Shown piece after piece: positions 53,261 to 62,714 of a DNA stretch of 64,000 bases. The notes under the pieces were generated by a model. It was not told where the DNA came from, searched no databases, and saw nothing but the letters and a program-made list of their open reading frames with translations. The translations under genes and the position numbers were made by a program. The DNA lies in contig FMTG01000002.1 in the NCBI GenBank assembly GCA_900099715.1, positions 248,001 to 312,000 on the forward strand, in the 5' to 3' direction. Numbering within the stretch: position 1 is the first letter of the stretch; every line of letters begins with the position of its first letter. Origin of the DNA: Ruminococcaceae bacterium YRB3002 (GTDB taxonomy: Bacteria > Bacillota > Clostridia > Saccharofermentanales > Saccharofermentanaceae).

Positions 53261-54492
53261 TCTATAACTGTATTGTCATAGGAGGCGGCGCATCAGGCCT
53301 TTATTGTGCATCCAGACTGGTACATAGCGGTCTTGATAACATTGCGGTTATTGAATCGAATCATAAGCCCGGCAAGAAATTACTTATGACCGGCGGCGGA
53401 AGGTGTAATCTGACCAACGCATGTATTAAAGCTTCTGATTACTGCTGTGATTCTTCCAAAAGACTCGATGAGATCCTGTCCGCCCATGACAAAGACAGCA
53501 CTCTTGATTTCTTCAGAGATGAACTTGGTGTCATCTGTGTGGAAAAGAATGGTCTTTATTATCCATCTACATTCAGGGCAGCTACTGTAGTGGACGGCCT
53601 TGTAAACTATCTGAATGATCATAAAGTCGATATAATCACAGATACTTCTGCCGATACCCTCGAATTTACTGAAGATATTTTTGTTGTTAACCGCCGTTAT
53701 AAGTCGAGAACTGTTGTACTTGCCACCGGCGGCATTTCTTATCCCAAGACTGGCAGCAACGGCAGCGGATTTGATCTTATAAGAGCTTATATTGCGCCGG
53801 AGGATATTGCTCCTATGGGACCGTCTCTTGTTCCACTTAAATCTTCAGATAAAGATATTGCGAAGATCTCCGGCGCACGGACCGTATGCCGTATCGTTCT
53901 GAGGGACGTATCAGGCAGGATACAGCAGACGTACAGATCAGAAGGGGAGATGCTTTTTACTGATTATGGTGTATCAGGTATATGTGTCCTCGACCTGTCG
54001 CCTTATGCTTCTTCTATACTGGAAGAAGGCGGTATGCCTGTTCTCGATATCAATCTGGTATCTATGGAACTTGAGGAGCTTTCATGTGCCGTGAGACACA
54101 ACATAAAACATTTTCCGTTAAGGCGTGTTATAGATGCTCTCTCGGGAATCCTGCGTGATGACCTTCTCAACATATGTCTTAAGAGGGCAGGAATCAGCAG
54201 GGATAAGCTCTGTAAGGATCTGTCTCATTCCGATATAGCTGGTATTACGGATCAAATGGAACACTTTATTATACGTATTTCCGGTACTCTCGATCTTGAT
54301 CATGCACAGGTTACGCGTGGCGGTGTAAAACTCACTGCTCTCAACCGTGATCTCAGTCTCCGTAATAACAACAGATTGTTTGTGTGTGGTGAAGCGGTCA
54401 ATGTATGCGGCAAATGCGGCGGGTATAATCTGCAGTTTGCCTGGAGCTCGGCTGATGCGGCTGCTATAGGTGTGACAGAATGCTTGAAGTAA
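53257..54492 (+). CDS. HI0933-family flavoprotein (NAD(P)/FAD-dependent oxidoreductase)
   Basis: The 411-residue protein has an N-terminal FAD-binding Rossmann motif (VIGGGASGLYCASRL) and the family signature KKLLMTGGGRCNLTNA near residue 40. A Gly-rich segment VVLATGGISYPKTGSNGSGF and the C-terminal GEAVNVCGKCGGYNLQFAWSSA follow. This is the HI0933/YhiN/BaiN family. Some gut members are proposed to act in bile acid reduction, but most are uncharacterised and no such role can be claimed here. It overlaps the CYTH gene (ATGA) and the next flavoprotein gene by 13 nt. Confidence 0.92.
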   Translation: MIYNCIVIGGGASGLYCASRLVHSGLDNIAVIESNHKPGKKLLMTGGGRCNLTNACIKASDYCCDSSKRLDEILSAHDKDSTLDFFRDELGVICVEKNGLYYPSTFRAATVVDGLVNYLNDHKVDIITDTSADTLEFTEDIFVVNRRYKSRTVVLATGGISYPKTGSNGSGFDLIRAYIAPEDIAPMGPSLVPLKSSDKDIAKISGARTVCRIVLRDVSGRIQQTYRSEGEMLFTDYGVSGICVLDLSPYASSILEEGGMPVLDINLVSMELEELSCAVRHNIKHFPLRRVIDALSGILRDDLLNICLKRAGISRDKLCKDLSHSDIAGITDQMEHFIIRISGTLDLDHAQVTRGGVKLTALNRDLSLRNNNRLFVCGEAVNVCGKCGGYNLQFAWSSADAAAIGVTECLK

Positions 54493-56063
54493 CTGTAAAG
54501 CCACGTGAAGGTGACTGTGTCATGTCCGATATGGACAGGGTCCTTAATAAGCTTGGACGTCCCGAATGCAGGAACGGAAGGCAATTAGTTATTGTAAAGA
54601 AGTACATTGATGCCCGTCACGGCAATACCAGAATATGTTACAGGGTAGAGGATCTCACCCCTGAAGAGATAATTCTCAAACGCAAAGAAGCCGGATATCT
54701 TGCTCTTCCATATGCGGAGAAAAGCGCTGAACTCGCGCGAAAATGCGGCAGCAGACCGGTGGTGGCAGGCTTTGGCCCCGCAGGTCTATTTGCAGGTCTT
54801 GTTCTGGCCAGGTACGGTCTCAGACCGGTGATCATCGAACGCGGATCCTCTATGAATGACCGAATAAGAGCAGTTGAAAATGTAAGGCTCGGAATCAATG
54901 AGCCGGATCCGTCCTGTAATGTTCAGTTCGGTGAGGGAGGAGCAGGTACGTTCTCAGACGGCAAGCTGTTTACGGGAGTGAATTCAGGTTTGATATCATT
55001 TGTGACCCGCGAATTTGTCGATCATGGGGCATGTGAGGATATCATGTATGATTCTCATCCTCATATCGGTACAGATGTTCTCAGGCGCGTAATAGTAAGC
55101 ATCAGGGAAGAACTGCAGGATCTTGGCGCTGAAGTGCTGTTTGATACCTTGTTTACAGGGTTCAGGACAGAGAACGGCAGGATAAGGAAGATCCTCTATG
55201 ATAATGCCTCAGGCTCTCATGAGTTGGACTGCGACAGCCTTATTCTGGCCCCTGGTAATTCAGCCAGGGATACTTTCAGGTACCTTTACAGAACGGGTGT
55301 AGCCATGGAAGCCAAGAATTTCGCGGTGGGCGTGAGGATAGAACATCTCCGGAAGGATATTGACACAGCTCAGTACGGTATTGATACTGCCCTTACAGGT
55401 TCGCTTTCGGCAGCAAATTATAAGCTGGCGGTTGATACTGTTACGGGACGCAAGCTCTATACTTTCTGCATGTGCCCGGGAGGAGAAGTTATCAATTCGT
55501 CATCCGGTCCTGAACAGGCTGTTGTTAACGGTATGAGCTACAGCGGAAGAGATCTCGACAATTCCAACAGTGCGCTCCTTGTTCCCGTCGGTCCGGAGGA
55601 TTACGGCAGCGGTGTTCTGGACGGTATCGTTTATCAGGAAGAACTAGAGCGGAGAGCTTACAATGCAGGCGGCGGAAAGATTCCTGTTACTGTCTGGGGC
55701 GATCTTAGGGATGGAAAGAACGGCGGAAGCTTTGGCAGGGTGTTGCCGTCTGTTAAACCGGGTTATACCATGGGAGACATGAATGACATTTTCGACGGGT
55801 ATATCATTGAAAGTATTATTGACGGTATAGGCAAGATGGGGCGTAAGATAAGGGGATTCGATGATCCGGACAGCGTTTTGTCTGCCGTGGAATCGAGATC
55901 TTCATCACCGGTCAGGATCCTGAGGGACAAGGAATCCCGCCAGAGCCTGAATACCGGTGGTCTTTACCCTGCTGGTGAAGGCGCCGGATATGCAGGCGGC
56001 ATCATGTCATCGGCTGTTGACGGTATCAACAGTGCAAATGCTCTCGTGTCCGGAATTATGTGA
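54480..56063 (+). CDS. FAD-dependent dehydrogenase of the COG2509 type
   Basis: The 527-residue protein has an N-terminal extension of about 85 residues (KKYIDARHGNTRICYRVE) before the FAD site GFGPAGLFAGLVLARYGLRPVIIERG. It also has the block CNVQFGEGGAGTFSDGKLFTG and a C-terminal GLYPAGEGAGYAGGIMSSAVDG. This combination marks the uncharacterised COG2509 dehydrogenases found in many Firmicutes. Function unknown. It starts inside the preceding flavoprotein gene, so the two are cotranslated. It ends at a GGGGA/TCCCC hairpin. Confidence 0.9.
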   Translation: MLEVTVKPREGDCVMSDMDRVLNKLGRPECRNGRQLVIVKKYIDARHGNTRICYRVEDLTPEEIILKRKEAGYLALPYAEKSAELARKCGSRPVVAGFGPAGLFAGLVLARYGLRPVIIERGSSMNDRIRAVENVRLGINEPDPSCNVQFGEGGAGTFSDGKLFTGVNSGLISFVTREFVDHGACEDIMYDSHPHIGTDVLRRVIVSIREELQDLGAEVLFDTLFTGFRTENGRIRKILYDNASGSHELDCDSLILAPGNSARDTFRYLYRTGVAMEAKNFAVGVRIEHLRKDIDTAQYGIDTALTGSLSAANYKLAVDTVTGRKLYTFCMCPGGEVINSSSGPEQAVVNGMSYSGRDLDNSNSALLVPVGPEDYGSGVLDGIVYQEELERRAYNAGGGKIPVTVWGDLRDGKNGGSFGRVLPSVKPGYTMGDMNDIFDGYIIESIIDGIGKMGRKIRGFDDPDSVLSAVESRSSSPVRILRDKESRQSLNTGGLYPAGEGAGYAGGIMSSAVDGINSANALVSGIM

Positions 56064-56095
56064 AATGGGGACAGTCCCCATTGTCACTTTTTTTG
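56064..56095 (+). terminator. Terminator/dyad after the COG2509 gene
   Basis: A 7-bp stem AATGGGG/CCCCATT with loop ACAGT is followed after GTCAC by a run of seven T. A related dyad lies at 58521-58540. Confidence 0.7.
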
Positions 56096-56138
56096 ATATA
56101 ATCAACCTGTAAAATATCAGCGGAGGCGTGCAAATAAT

Positions 56139-56423
56139 ATGACAGAATCTAAGAATACAGCAGTTATCACTGTTCTTGGCAAGGACAGAGTAGGTATCAT
56201 AGCCGGAATATCAGGTCTTCTGGCAGAATATAATATCAATATCAACGATATCTCCCAGACCATCATGGATGATGTGTTTACAATGATTATGATGGTGGAT
56301 CTTAAGGATGTCAGCATCGAGAATTCAGATATTACAGACAGACTCCACAAGTTCGGTGATGACAACGGACTGTCGGTTACGATACAGCATACAGATCTGT
56401 TCAATGCCATGCACAGGATCTGA
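56139..56423 (+). CDS. ACT-domain protein (UPF0237 family)
   Basis: The 94-residue protein is a stand-alone ACT domain (AVITVLGKDRVGIIAGISGLLAEYNININDISQTIMDDVFTMIMMVD). ACT domains bind small ligands, usually amino acids. It is paired with the DUF711 gene 39 nt downstream, an arrangement seen widely in bacteria and archaea. The ligand is unknown. CGGAGG lies before the ATG. Confidence 0.93.
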   Translation: MTESKNTAVITVLGKDRVGIIAGISGLLAEYNININDISQTIMDDVFTMIMMVDLKDVSIENSDITDRLHKFGDDNGLSVTIQHTDLFNAMHRI

Positions 56424-56462
56424 ACCGCATAACTGAACAAAACGACGGGAGTATTTCAAAAT

Positions 56463-57821
56463 ATGTTAACTGATTACGAGGTTTTAGAGACTATCCATAT
56501 GTTCACGGAGCAGCATCTGGACATAAGGACCATAACCATGGGAATCTCACTCATGGACTGTGCTGCATCAACACCTGAAGAGTCTTGCAGAAGAATCTAT
56601 GACAAGATCATGCGCTGCGCAGGCAAACTTGTTAAGACCGGAGAGGCTATATCGCGAAAGTATAATGTCCCCATCATCCACAAGAGGATCTCTGTAACAC
56701 CGATATCCATAGTTGCTGCTGCGAGCGGAGCGAAAGACTACACGATGTTCGCTGAGACTCTCGACAGGGCGGCTCGTGACTGTGGTGTCAATTTTATTGG
56801 CGGTTTTTCCGCTCTCGTTCAGAAGGGTTATACCGAGTCTGACAGGATACTTATCAATTCCATTCCTGAAGCACTGGCTGTAACAGAGAATGTCTGTTCC
56901 AGCATCAACCTTGCATCCACCAGAAGCGGTATCAATATGGATGCTGTAAGAGATATGGGCTTCATCATAAAGAAGGCGGCGGAGAAGACTGCCGACCGGG
57001 ATGCTATCGGCTGTGCGAAGCTTGTTGTTTTCGCGAATGCGCCTGAGGATAACCCGTTTATGGCAGGAGCGTTCCTGGGACCCGGTGAGCCGGAATGTGT
57101 TATCAATGTAGGTATATCCGGACCAGGCGTTGTAAAACATGCTCTAGAAGCCGTAAGGGGAGAAGACCTTGGAGTAGTTGCAGAGACTGTAAAGAAAGCT
57201 GCTTTCAAGATTACCAGAGTCGGTGAGCTTGTTGCAAGAGAGGCTTCCGAGAGACTTAACGTGCCATTCGGTATTATCGATCTGTCATTGGCTCCGACGC
57301 CTGCAGTCGGTGATTCTGTCGCAAGACTGCTTGAGGAATTCGGACTGGAACAGTGCGGTACATGGGGTACGACGGCTGCGCTTGCCATGCTCAACGATGC
57401 AGTAAAGAAGGGCGGCACAATGGCGTCATCCTTTGTTGGAGGGCTTTCCGGTGCTTTCATTCCGGTATCTGAGGATGAGGGAATGATCGCGGCTGCCGCA
57501 TCAGGTTCACTCCTCCTTGAGAAACTTGAGGCCATGACATGTGTCTGCTCAGTTGGACTTGATATGATCGCCATTCCCGGTGATACGCCGGCTTCAACCA
57601 TTTCCGGTATTATCGCTGACGAGATGGCTCTGGGTACGTTTAATAATAAGACTACTGCCGTCAGGATCATCCCTGTACCCGGCAAGGGAGTTGGTGACAG
57701 TGTTGAATTCGGCGGTCTTCTTGGCATGGCACCCATAATGAAGGTAAATACAGCATCATGTGAAGATTTTATCGGACGCGGAGGAAGGATTCCTGCACCT
57801 ATCCACAGTATGAGGAACTGA
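56463..57821 (+). CDS. DUF711 (UPF0210/PFL) family protein
   Basis: The 452-residue protein shows the family hallmarks: [26 protein letters not shown] at the N-terminus, [45 protein letters not shown], a Gly-rich segment near [17 protein letters not shown], and the end block [15 protein letters not shown]. The fold is related to glycyl-radical/PFL-like enzymes in family naming, but no Gly-radical motif or catalytic role is established. With the upstream ACT gene it forms a conserved pair of unknown function. Confidence 0.92.
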   Translation: MLTDYEVLETIHMFTEQHLDIRTITMGISLMDCAASTPEESCRRIYDKIMRCAGKLVKTGEAISRKYNVPIIHKRISVTPISIVAAASGAKDYTMFAETLDRAARDCGVNFIGGFSALVQKGYTESDRILINSIPEALAVTENVCSSINLASTRSGINMDAVRDMGFIIKKAAEKTADRDAIGCAKLVVFANAPEDNPFMAGAFLGPGEPECVINVGISGPGVVKHALEAVRGEDLGVVAETVKKAAFKITRVGELVAREASERLNVPFGIIDLSLAPTPAVGDSVARLLEEFGLEQCGTWGTTAALAMLNDAVKKGGTMASSFVGGLSGAFIPVSEDEGMIAAAASGSLLLEKLEAMTCVCSVGLDMIAIPGDTPASTISGIIADEMALGTFNNKTTAVRIIPVPGKGVGDSVEFGGLLGMAPIMKVNTASCEDFIGRGGRIPAPIHSMRN

Positions 57822-57827
57822 TGAACG

Positions 57828-58514
57828 ATGGGAGCGTATAAGCAGGCAGTAGCTTTCTTGCGTAAAGGCAACGGTAACCGTAAGGCCTTTATAGTTACCA
57901 TTCCGTCGATACTTATCGACATGTTCTTTGCCGTGTTCAATTTCTATATCGGATTCCTGAATGCCTCATTGTGGTATGTGATGATCAGTTTCTATTACAT
58001 GCTGCTGCTGTTCCTGAGGATCAAGGTGATCATGAGAGCGGGAAGAGCAGTTATTTCACGCAAGATGAATCAGAGAATGCTCAAGAATCATCACAAGTTC
58101 GGGTGGTCTTTGCTGATAATGGATATAGTTATGGGCTTTGCTATGTATATGATGCTCAGGGCAAGGATCACCAAACCGTTCAATATGCTGCTCATTGTGC
58201 CGGTAGGCTTATATACGCTGTATAAGATATCGGTTGCTGTTATAAACCTGTTCAAGGCTCATAAATCCCAGTCGACTTTTGCTATCGAGATCCGCAAGAT
58301 ATGTCAGGCCGATGCACTGATCTCGATATTGATGCTGGAATCAGCGATCATCAACAGATTCGGCAACCTGATGGACACGTTTTATTACAATATAAGCTTC
58401 TACACAGGTATTGTTGTTTGCATTATCATTGCTCTAATGGCGATCACCAGCATTAGAAGAGAAACTATAGCTGTTGATATATCCGTCTCCGATGCTGATG
58501 AAGAGGATGAATAA
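57828..58514 (+). CDS. Unknown multi-pass membrane protein
   Basis: The 228-residue protein does not match a family I recognise. It has about six membrane helices (around residues 21-42, 44-63, 86-105, 113-134, 150-172 and 185-207), basic loops (RKGNGNRK, RKMNQRMLKNHHK) and an acidic tail (SDADEEDE). It follows the DUF711 gene after 6 nt with GAGGAA before the ATG, so it is probably cotranscribed with the ACT-DUF711 pair. No transport or enzyme motif is visible. Confidence 0.65.
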   Translation: MGAYKQAVAFLRKGNGNRKAFIVTIPSILIDMFFAVFNFYIGFLNASLWYVMISFYYMLLLFLRIKVIMRAGRAVISRKMNQRMLKNHHKFGWSLLIMDIVMGFAMYMMLRARITKPFNMLLIVPVGLYTLYKISVAVINLFKAHKSQSTFAIEIRKICQADALISILMLESAIINRFGNLMDTFYYNISFYTGIVVCIIIALMAITSIRRETIAVDISVSDADEEDE

Positions 58515-58520
58515 ATGGTC

Positions 58521-58540
58521 AAAATGGGACTGTCCCTTTT
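58521..58540 (+). repeat. Short dyad related to the one at 56064
   Basis: AAAATGGGA-CTG-TCCCTTTT forms a short imperfect hairpin with one bulged T. It shares the GGGAC-GTCCC core and the flanking A/T pattern with the dyad at 56064. It lies between the unknown membrane gene and the amino-acid transporter genes. Confidence 0.45.
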
Positions 58541-58552
58541 GCACATTTGGAG

Positions 58553-58558
58553 TATAAT
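58553..58558 (+). promoter_or_regulatory. -10 element of the amino-acid ABC operon
   Basis: A perfect TATAAT stands 40 nt before the substrate-binding protein ATG. No good -35 is visible; TGTCCC at 58531 with a 16-nt spacer is a weak match. Confidence 0.45.
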
Positions 58559-58598
58559 ATCTCTTGCTTATAAAACATTTACATAAGGAGATTATGTT

Positions 58599-59372
58599 AT
58601 GAAGAAATTTGTCGCAACGGTACTTGCTGCTGCATCTCTCATCGGGGTATTTGCAGGATGCTCGGCACAGACCGGTTCCAAGAAGTTTGTAGTTGGCTTT
58701 GACTCTGAATTTCCTCCTATGGGATTCGTTGATGATCAGGGCAATTATGTAGGCTTCGACCTTGATCTTGCTCAGGAAGCTGCTAAGCGTATGGGAAGAG
58801 AGTATGTTGCCCAGCCTATCGCATGGGATTCAAAGGACCAGGAACTTGCCTCCGGCAACATTGACTGTATATGGAATGGTTTCACGATCAGCGGAAGAGA
58901 GGACAAGTACACATGGTCAGAGGCTTATATGTCCAACGATCAGGTAGTTGTCGTAAGGAATGATTCTGATATTGCTTCTCTGGCTGATCTTGCAGGCAAG
59001 AAGGTAGTTGTTCAGAAGGATTCTTCAGGACTTGCTGCTCTTGAGGAGAATACAGATCTCACATCATCTTTTGCTGAGCTTATTCAGGTTGATACATACC
59101 TCAATGCAATGATGGAACTCGAGTCAGGAAGCGTTGATGCAATCGTTATGGACGAGATCGTTGCAAGATATGAGATACAGACTTCCGGCAAGGCATTCAC
59201 TGTCCTTGATGAGGCAGTTGCCAGCGAAGAGTATGGCGTTGGATTCCTTCTCGGAAACAACGAGCTCCGTGATGAGGTTCAGAAGACTCTTGAGGAGATG
59301 GCTGCAGACGGAACACTGGCTCAGATCTCCAATAAATGGTTTGGTTCTGACGTTACGATCCTCAACAAATAA
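58599..59372 (+). CDS. Polar amino-acid ABC transporter, substrate-binding lipoprotein
   Basis: The 257-residue protein has a lipoprotein signal with lipobox GVFAGC (Cys21), so it is anchored by lipid after LspA cleavage. The mature part is a family 3 solute-binding protein (FVVGFDSEFPPMGFVDDQGNYVGFDLDLAQEAAKRMG, ELASGNIDCIWNGFTISGRE, LAGKKVVVQKDSSG). The set suggests a polar amino acid such as glutamine, cystine or arginine, but the ligand cannot be fixed. AAGGAG precedes the ATG. The permease and ATPase follow, separated by an attenuator-like hairpin. Confidence 0.93.
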   Translation: MKKFVATVLAAASLIGVFAGCSAQTGSKKFVVGFDSEFPPMGFVDDQGNYVGFDLDLAQEAAKRMGREYVAQPIAWDSKDQELASGNIDCIWNGFTISGREDKYTWSEAYMSNDQVVVVRNDSDIASLADLAGKKVVVQKDSSGLAALEENTDLTSSFAELIQVDTYLNAMMELESGSVDAIVMDEIVARYEIQTSGKAFTVLDEAVASEEYGVGFLLGNNELRDEVQKTLEEMAADGTLAQISNKWFGSDVTILNK

Positions 59373-59406
59373 ACCTACACTTTAGTATATTAAAATGATA
59401 TACTTC

Positions 59407-59443
59407 ATGGGTGATTCGGCGAGCCGGGTCACCCATTTTATTG
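59407..59443 (+). terminator. Hairpin between binding-protein and permease genes (probable attenuator)
   Basis: An 8-bp stem ATGGGTGA/TCACCCAT extends inward through CGG/CCG pairs and is followed by TTTTATTGTT. It lies in the 82-nt gap and would lower, but not stop, transcription into the permease and ATPase genes. Confidence 0.75.
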
Positions 59444-59454
59444 TTGGAGGCCTT

Positions 59455-60132
59455 ATGGACTGGGACCAGCTTCTATCGACGCTTAAGCAGTTATGGCAGG
59501 GTTTTGGCTTTACCTTTGGCATATTCGCATTTACCATACTGTTCTCGATACCTCTCGGACTTCTTGTAGCCAGAGGAAGGATGGCAAAGAATATTGTTGT
59601 AAGCTCATTGGTGAGATTCTATATCTCGATCATGAGAGGCACACCGTTAATGCTGCAGCTTCTTCTTGTGTATTTTGGTCCGTATTACCTGTTCGGTGTT
59701 TCCACAGGCTCGATCCAGTGGGGTCCTTTCAATTACAGATTTATAGCTACCGTTATCGGATTCTCGCTGAACTATGCCGCTTATTTCGCGGAGATATTCA
59801 GAGGCGGTATTCAGTCAATGCCTATTGGTCAGTATCAGGCCGCGCAGGTGTTGGGGTTCTCCAGGATGCAGACTTATTTTAAGATAATACTGCCTCAGGT
59901 GGTGAAGAGAGTACTGCCTTCTGTCACAAATGAGGTTATTACGCTGGTAAAGGATACTTCACTTGCTCAGGTGCTTGCAGTTACCGAGATGTTTACAGTT
60001 GCAAAGAATCTTGCATCTTCCCAGGTGTCTGTCATGCCTTTTATTGCTGCCGGCGCTTTCTATTACATTGCCAATGCAATAGTCGAAATCGCGATGAACA
60101 GGATAGAGAGATCAATGAACTATTATTCTTAA
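59455..60132 (+). CDS. Polar amino-acid ABC transporter, permease
   Basis: The 225-residue protein has about five membrane helices and the HisM-type permease features FYISIMRGTPLMLQLLLVYFG and the EAA loop AAYFAEIFRGGIQSMPIGQYQAAQVLGFSRMQTYFKIILPQ, which docks to the ATPase. ATG 59455 was chosen because GGAGG lies just upstream and because an upstream in-frame ATG at 59395 would run through the hairpin. It belongs with the genes on both sides. Confidence 0.93.
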   Translation: MDWDQLLSTLKQLWQGFGFTFGIFAFTILFSIPLGLLVARGRMAKNIVVSSLVRFYISIMRGTPLMLQLLLVYFGPYYLFGVSTGSIQWGPFNYRFIATVIGFSLNYAAYFAEIFRGGIQSMPIGQYQAAQVLGFSRMQTYFKIILPQVVKRVLPSVTNEVITLVKDTSLAQVLAVTEMFTVAKNLASSQVSVMPFIAAGAFYYIANAIVEIAMNRIERSMNYYS

Positions 60133-60147
60133 GGGAGAAGGTCTGAT

Positions 60148-60876
60148 ATGAGTGTACTTGAGATTAATGATATCTATAAATCCTTTGACGACCTTAAGGT
60201 CCTTAAGGGGATTACCCTTCATGTTGATGAGGGTGAAGTTGTTGCCATAATAGGACCCTCCGGCGGCGGCAAATCCACTCTTCTGAGATGTGCAACAACG
60301 CTTACCGATATCGATTCGGGATCGATAAAGATAGCGGGGATCGATCTTGATTACAAGGATAAAAAGTCGATCGCTGCCGTTAGGGGTAAGTTCGGTCTTG
60401 TATTCCAGAATTTCAATCTTTTCCCTCATTATTCCGTAAGACGCAATATTACAGAGGCTCTGGTAAGCGTACACAAGAAATCAAAGGAAGAAGCAAATGC
60501 CATTTGTGACGAACTCCTCGCCAAAATGGATCTCTCTGACAAAGGCGATGCATATCCGTGCAACCTTTCAGGCGGTCAGCAGCAGCGTGTAAGCATAGCA
60601 AGGGCACTTGCTGCCAGCCCGGACATACTGTTCTTTGACGAACCGACATCTGCCCTTGACCCCGAATTGACTGCGGGTGTCCTTAATGTAATTAAGGAAC
60701 TGGCTGTCGAGAAGATGACGATGGTTATCGTAACTCACGAGATGAATTTCGCCAGAGATGTGGCTGACAGGATCATATTCATGAACGGCGGTGTTATCGT
60801 GGAGGAGGGACCAGCAATGGAAGTCATCAACAACCCTAAACACGAGAGAACAAAAGCTTTCCTTGCAGGCTACTGA
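60148..60876 (+). CDS. Polar amino-acid ABC transporter, ATP-binding protein
   Basis: The 242-residue ATPase is of the GlnQ/HisP type with Walker [10 protein letters not shown], the Q-loop [14 protein letters not shown], signature [15 protein letters not shown], Walker [14 protein letters not shown] and the switch His in VTHEM. It starts 15 nt after the permease with GGGAGA upstream and completes the importer. Confidence 0.95.
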   Translation: MSVLEINDIYKSFDDLKVLKGITLHVDEGEVVAIIGPSGGGKSTLLRCATTLTDIDSGSIKIAGIDLDYKDKKSIAAVRGKFGLVFQNFNLFPHYSVRRNITEALVSVHKKSKEEANAICDELLAKMDLSDKGDAYPCNLSGGQQQRVSIARALAASPDILFFDEPTSALDPELTAGVLNVIKELAVEKMTMVIVTHEMNFARDVADRIIFMNGGVIVEEGPAMEVINNPKHERTKAFLAGY

Positions 60877-60890
60877 TTGGAGGACGGATA

Positions 60891-62714
60891 ATGCCACCCG
60901 GAATGGGAGGCCCGATGGGACGTAACAGCTATATGACAGATGAGGAGAAGGCGAAGGTTCCCAAGATAACCAGAAGCCTTCTTAACCGTGTCTTCTCATA
61001 TCTGAAACCATACAGGCTGCAGCTTATACTGTCTGTTCTCCTCATAGCGCTGTCTTCGTCGCTCAGTACGATGCCGTCGATACTGACGGGCAAGATCATA
61101 GATGAAGGTCTTATCAAGAAAGATCTCAATTCACTTATTTTCTATATCCTTATGTCTTTTGGACTTACGCTCGGAGCGAGCCTTATCGGTGTTGCACAGA
61201 GTTTTATCAATACCTGGATAGCTCAGCATACAACATATGATATGCGCAATCAGATGTTCAGGCATCTTCAGATGATGAGCCAGCGTTTCTTCACATCAAA
61301 TAATCAGGGCGACATCATAACCAGAATGACCAGCGATATTGACGGTGTGGAACGCGTTATCACCAATACTTTCAGCAGCATCCTGTCGAATTCCATCACG
61401 CTCATTGTCGCGCTTGTTGCAATGTACCAGCGCAACTGGGTGCTTGCCACACTTGGCATAATCATCGTTCCTCTGTTTGCCATTCCAACGCGAAAGGCAG
61501 GGGAGACCCGCTGGACCCTTACACAGGAAGCACAGGCAAAGAATGATGAGATCAACGGCATTCTCAATGAGACACTGTCAGTCAGCGGTCAGCTCCTTGT
61601 AAAGCTGTTTGGTAAGGAGAAATATGAATACAGGCGGTACAGACGTGCCAACCGCAAGATGATAAAACTTAATATCAAACAGAATATGGCGGGCAGATGG
61701 TTCTTCGTGGTTATATCAACTTTCACGAATATCGGTCCTATGCTCCTGTATCTTGCAGGAGGTATCCTGATGATGAAGTACGACAGTGAACTCACTGTAG
61801 GTGACATCAGTGTTATGGTTGCCCTCCTGACGAGAATGTATGGCCCGGTAAACAGCCTTCTTAATGTTCAGGTAGACTGGATGCGTTCCATGGCTCTGTT
61901 CTCAAGGATTTTCGAGTATCTTGATATGAAGCCTGAGATAGAGGAGCCTGAGAACCCTGTGAGGATCGAAGATCCAAAGGGTAACATCGTTTTTGATAAT
62001 GTCAGTTTCTATTACGATCCTGAACGCATGATACTGAAGAATATCTCGTTTGAACTGAAACCGGGTAAGAGTATAGCTATCGTCGGTCCTTCAGGAAGCG
62101 GCAAGAGCACGATCATCAATCTTATCCCGAGGCTTTATGATGTTGTCGGCGGGACTGTGACTTTCGATGGGGTAAATGTTAAGGATATAGAGCTGGGACA
62201 GCTGAGAGACCAGGTCGGAATAGTCTCTCAGGAGACATATCTCTTCAACGGTACAATAAGGGATAATCTGCTTTATGCCAAGGAAGACGCTACCGATGAA
62301 GAGATGATCGAGGCCTGCAGGAAGGCGAATATCTACGATTTTATCTCAACGCAGGAGAACGGACTCGATACGGTCGTCGGCAACAGAGGTCTGAAGCTCT
62401 CCGGGGGTGAGAAGCAGCGCATATCGATAGCAAGGATACTCCTTAAGAATCCTACTGTATTCATTTTCGATGAGGCGACATCTGCTCTTGACTCGATATC
62501 GGAAAACAGGATACAGGAAGCTATCGATCCCATTATCAAATCCAAAACGAGCATACTTATAGCTCACAGACTGTCAACGATCCTTGCAGCAGATGAGATC
62601 CTCGTCATAAAGGACGGCTGTATTGCAGAGCGGGGATCTCATAAAGAGCTGGTCAAAGCAGGCGGAGTCTATCAGGAACTGTACGAGACACAGTTTGAGA
62701 AGAACGCTGATTAA
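60891..62714 (+). CDS. ABC exporter, fused permease and ATPase
   Basis: The 607-residue half-transporter has six membrane helices (about residues 30-330) and a C-terminal ATPase with Walker [10 protein letters not shown], signature [15 protein letters not shown], Walker [14 protein letters not shown] and the H-loop in IAHRLST. It begins with a Met/Gly/Pro-rich stretch ([11 protein letters not shown]), common in one of the two partners of heterodimeric exporters, but no partner gene is beside it; it may act as a homodimer. The substrate could be a drug, lipid or peptide. GGAGG precedes the ATG. Its stop TAA overlaps the stop of convergent argH. Confidence 0.92.
   Translation: MPPGMGGPMGRNSYMTDEEKAKVPKITRSLLNRVFSYLKPYRLQLILSVLLIALSSSLSTMPSILTGKIIDEGLIKKDLNSLIFYILMSFGLTLGASLIGVAQSFINTWIAQHTTYDMRNQMFRHLQMMSQRFFTSNNQGDIITRMTSDIDGVERVITNTFSSILSNSITLIVALVAMYQRNWVLATLGIIIVPLFAIPTRKAGETRWTLTQEAQAKNDEINGILNETLSVSGQLLVKLFGKEKYEYRRYRRANRKMIKLNIKQNMAGRWFFVVISTFTNIGPMLLYLAGGILMMKYDSELTVGDISVMVALLTRMYGPVNSLLNVQVDWMRSMALFSRIFEYLDMKPEIEEPENPVRIEDPKGNIVFDNVSFYYDPERMILKNISFELKPGKSIAIVGPSGSGKSTIINLIPRLYDVVGGTVTFDGVNVKDIELGQLRDQVGIVSQETYLFNGTIRDNLLYAKEDATDEEMIEACRKANIYDFISTQENGLDTVVGNRGLKLSGGEKQRISIARILLKNPTVFIFDEATSALDSISENRIQEAIDPIIKSKTSILIAHRLSTILAADEILVIKDGCIAERGSHKELVKAGGVYQELYETQFEKNAD

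Noticed and set aside
56828-57940. A 370-codon minus-strand frame opposite the DUF711 gene.
   Set aside because: It is rich in Ser/Pro/Thr/Ala, as expected for the antisense of a GC-rich-third-position gene, has no motif, and the DUF711 sequence on the + strand is unambiguous.
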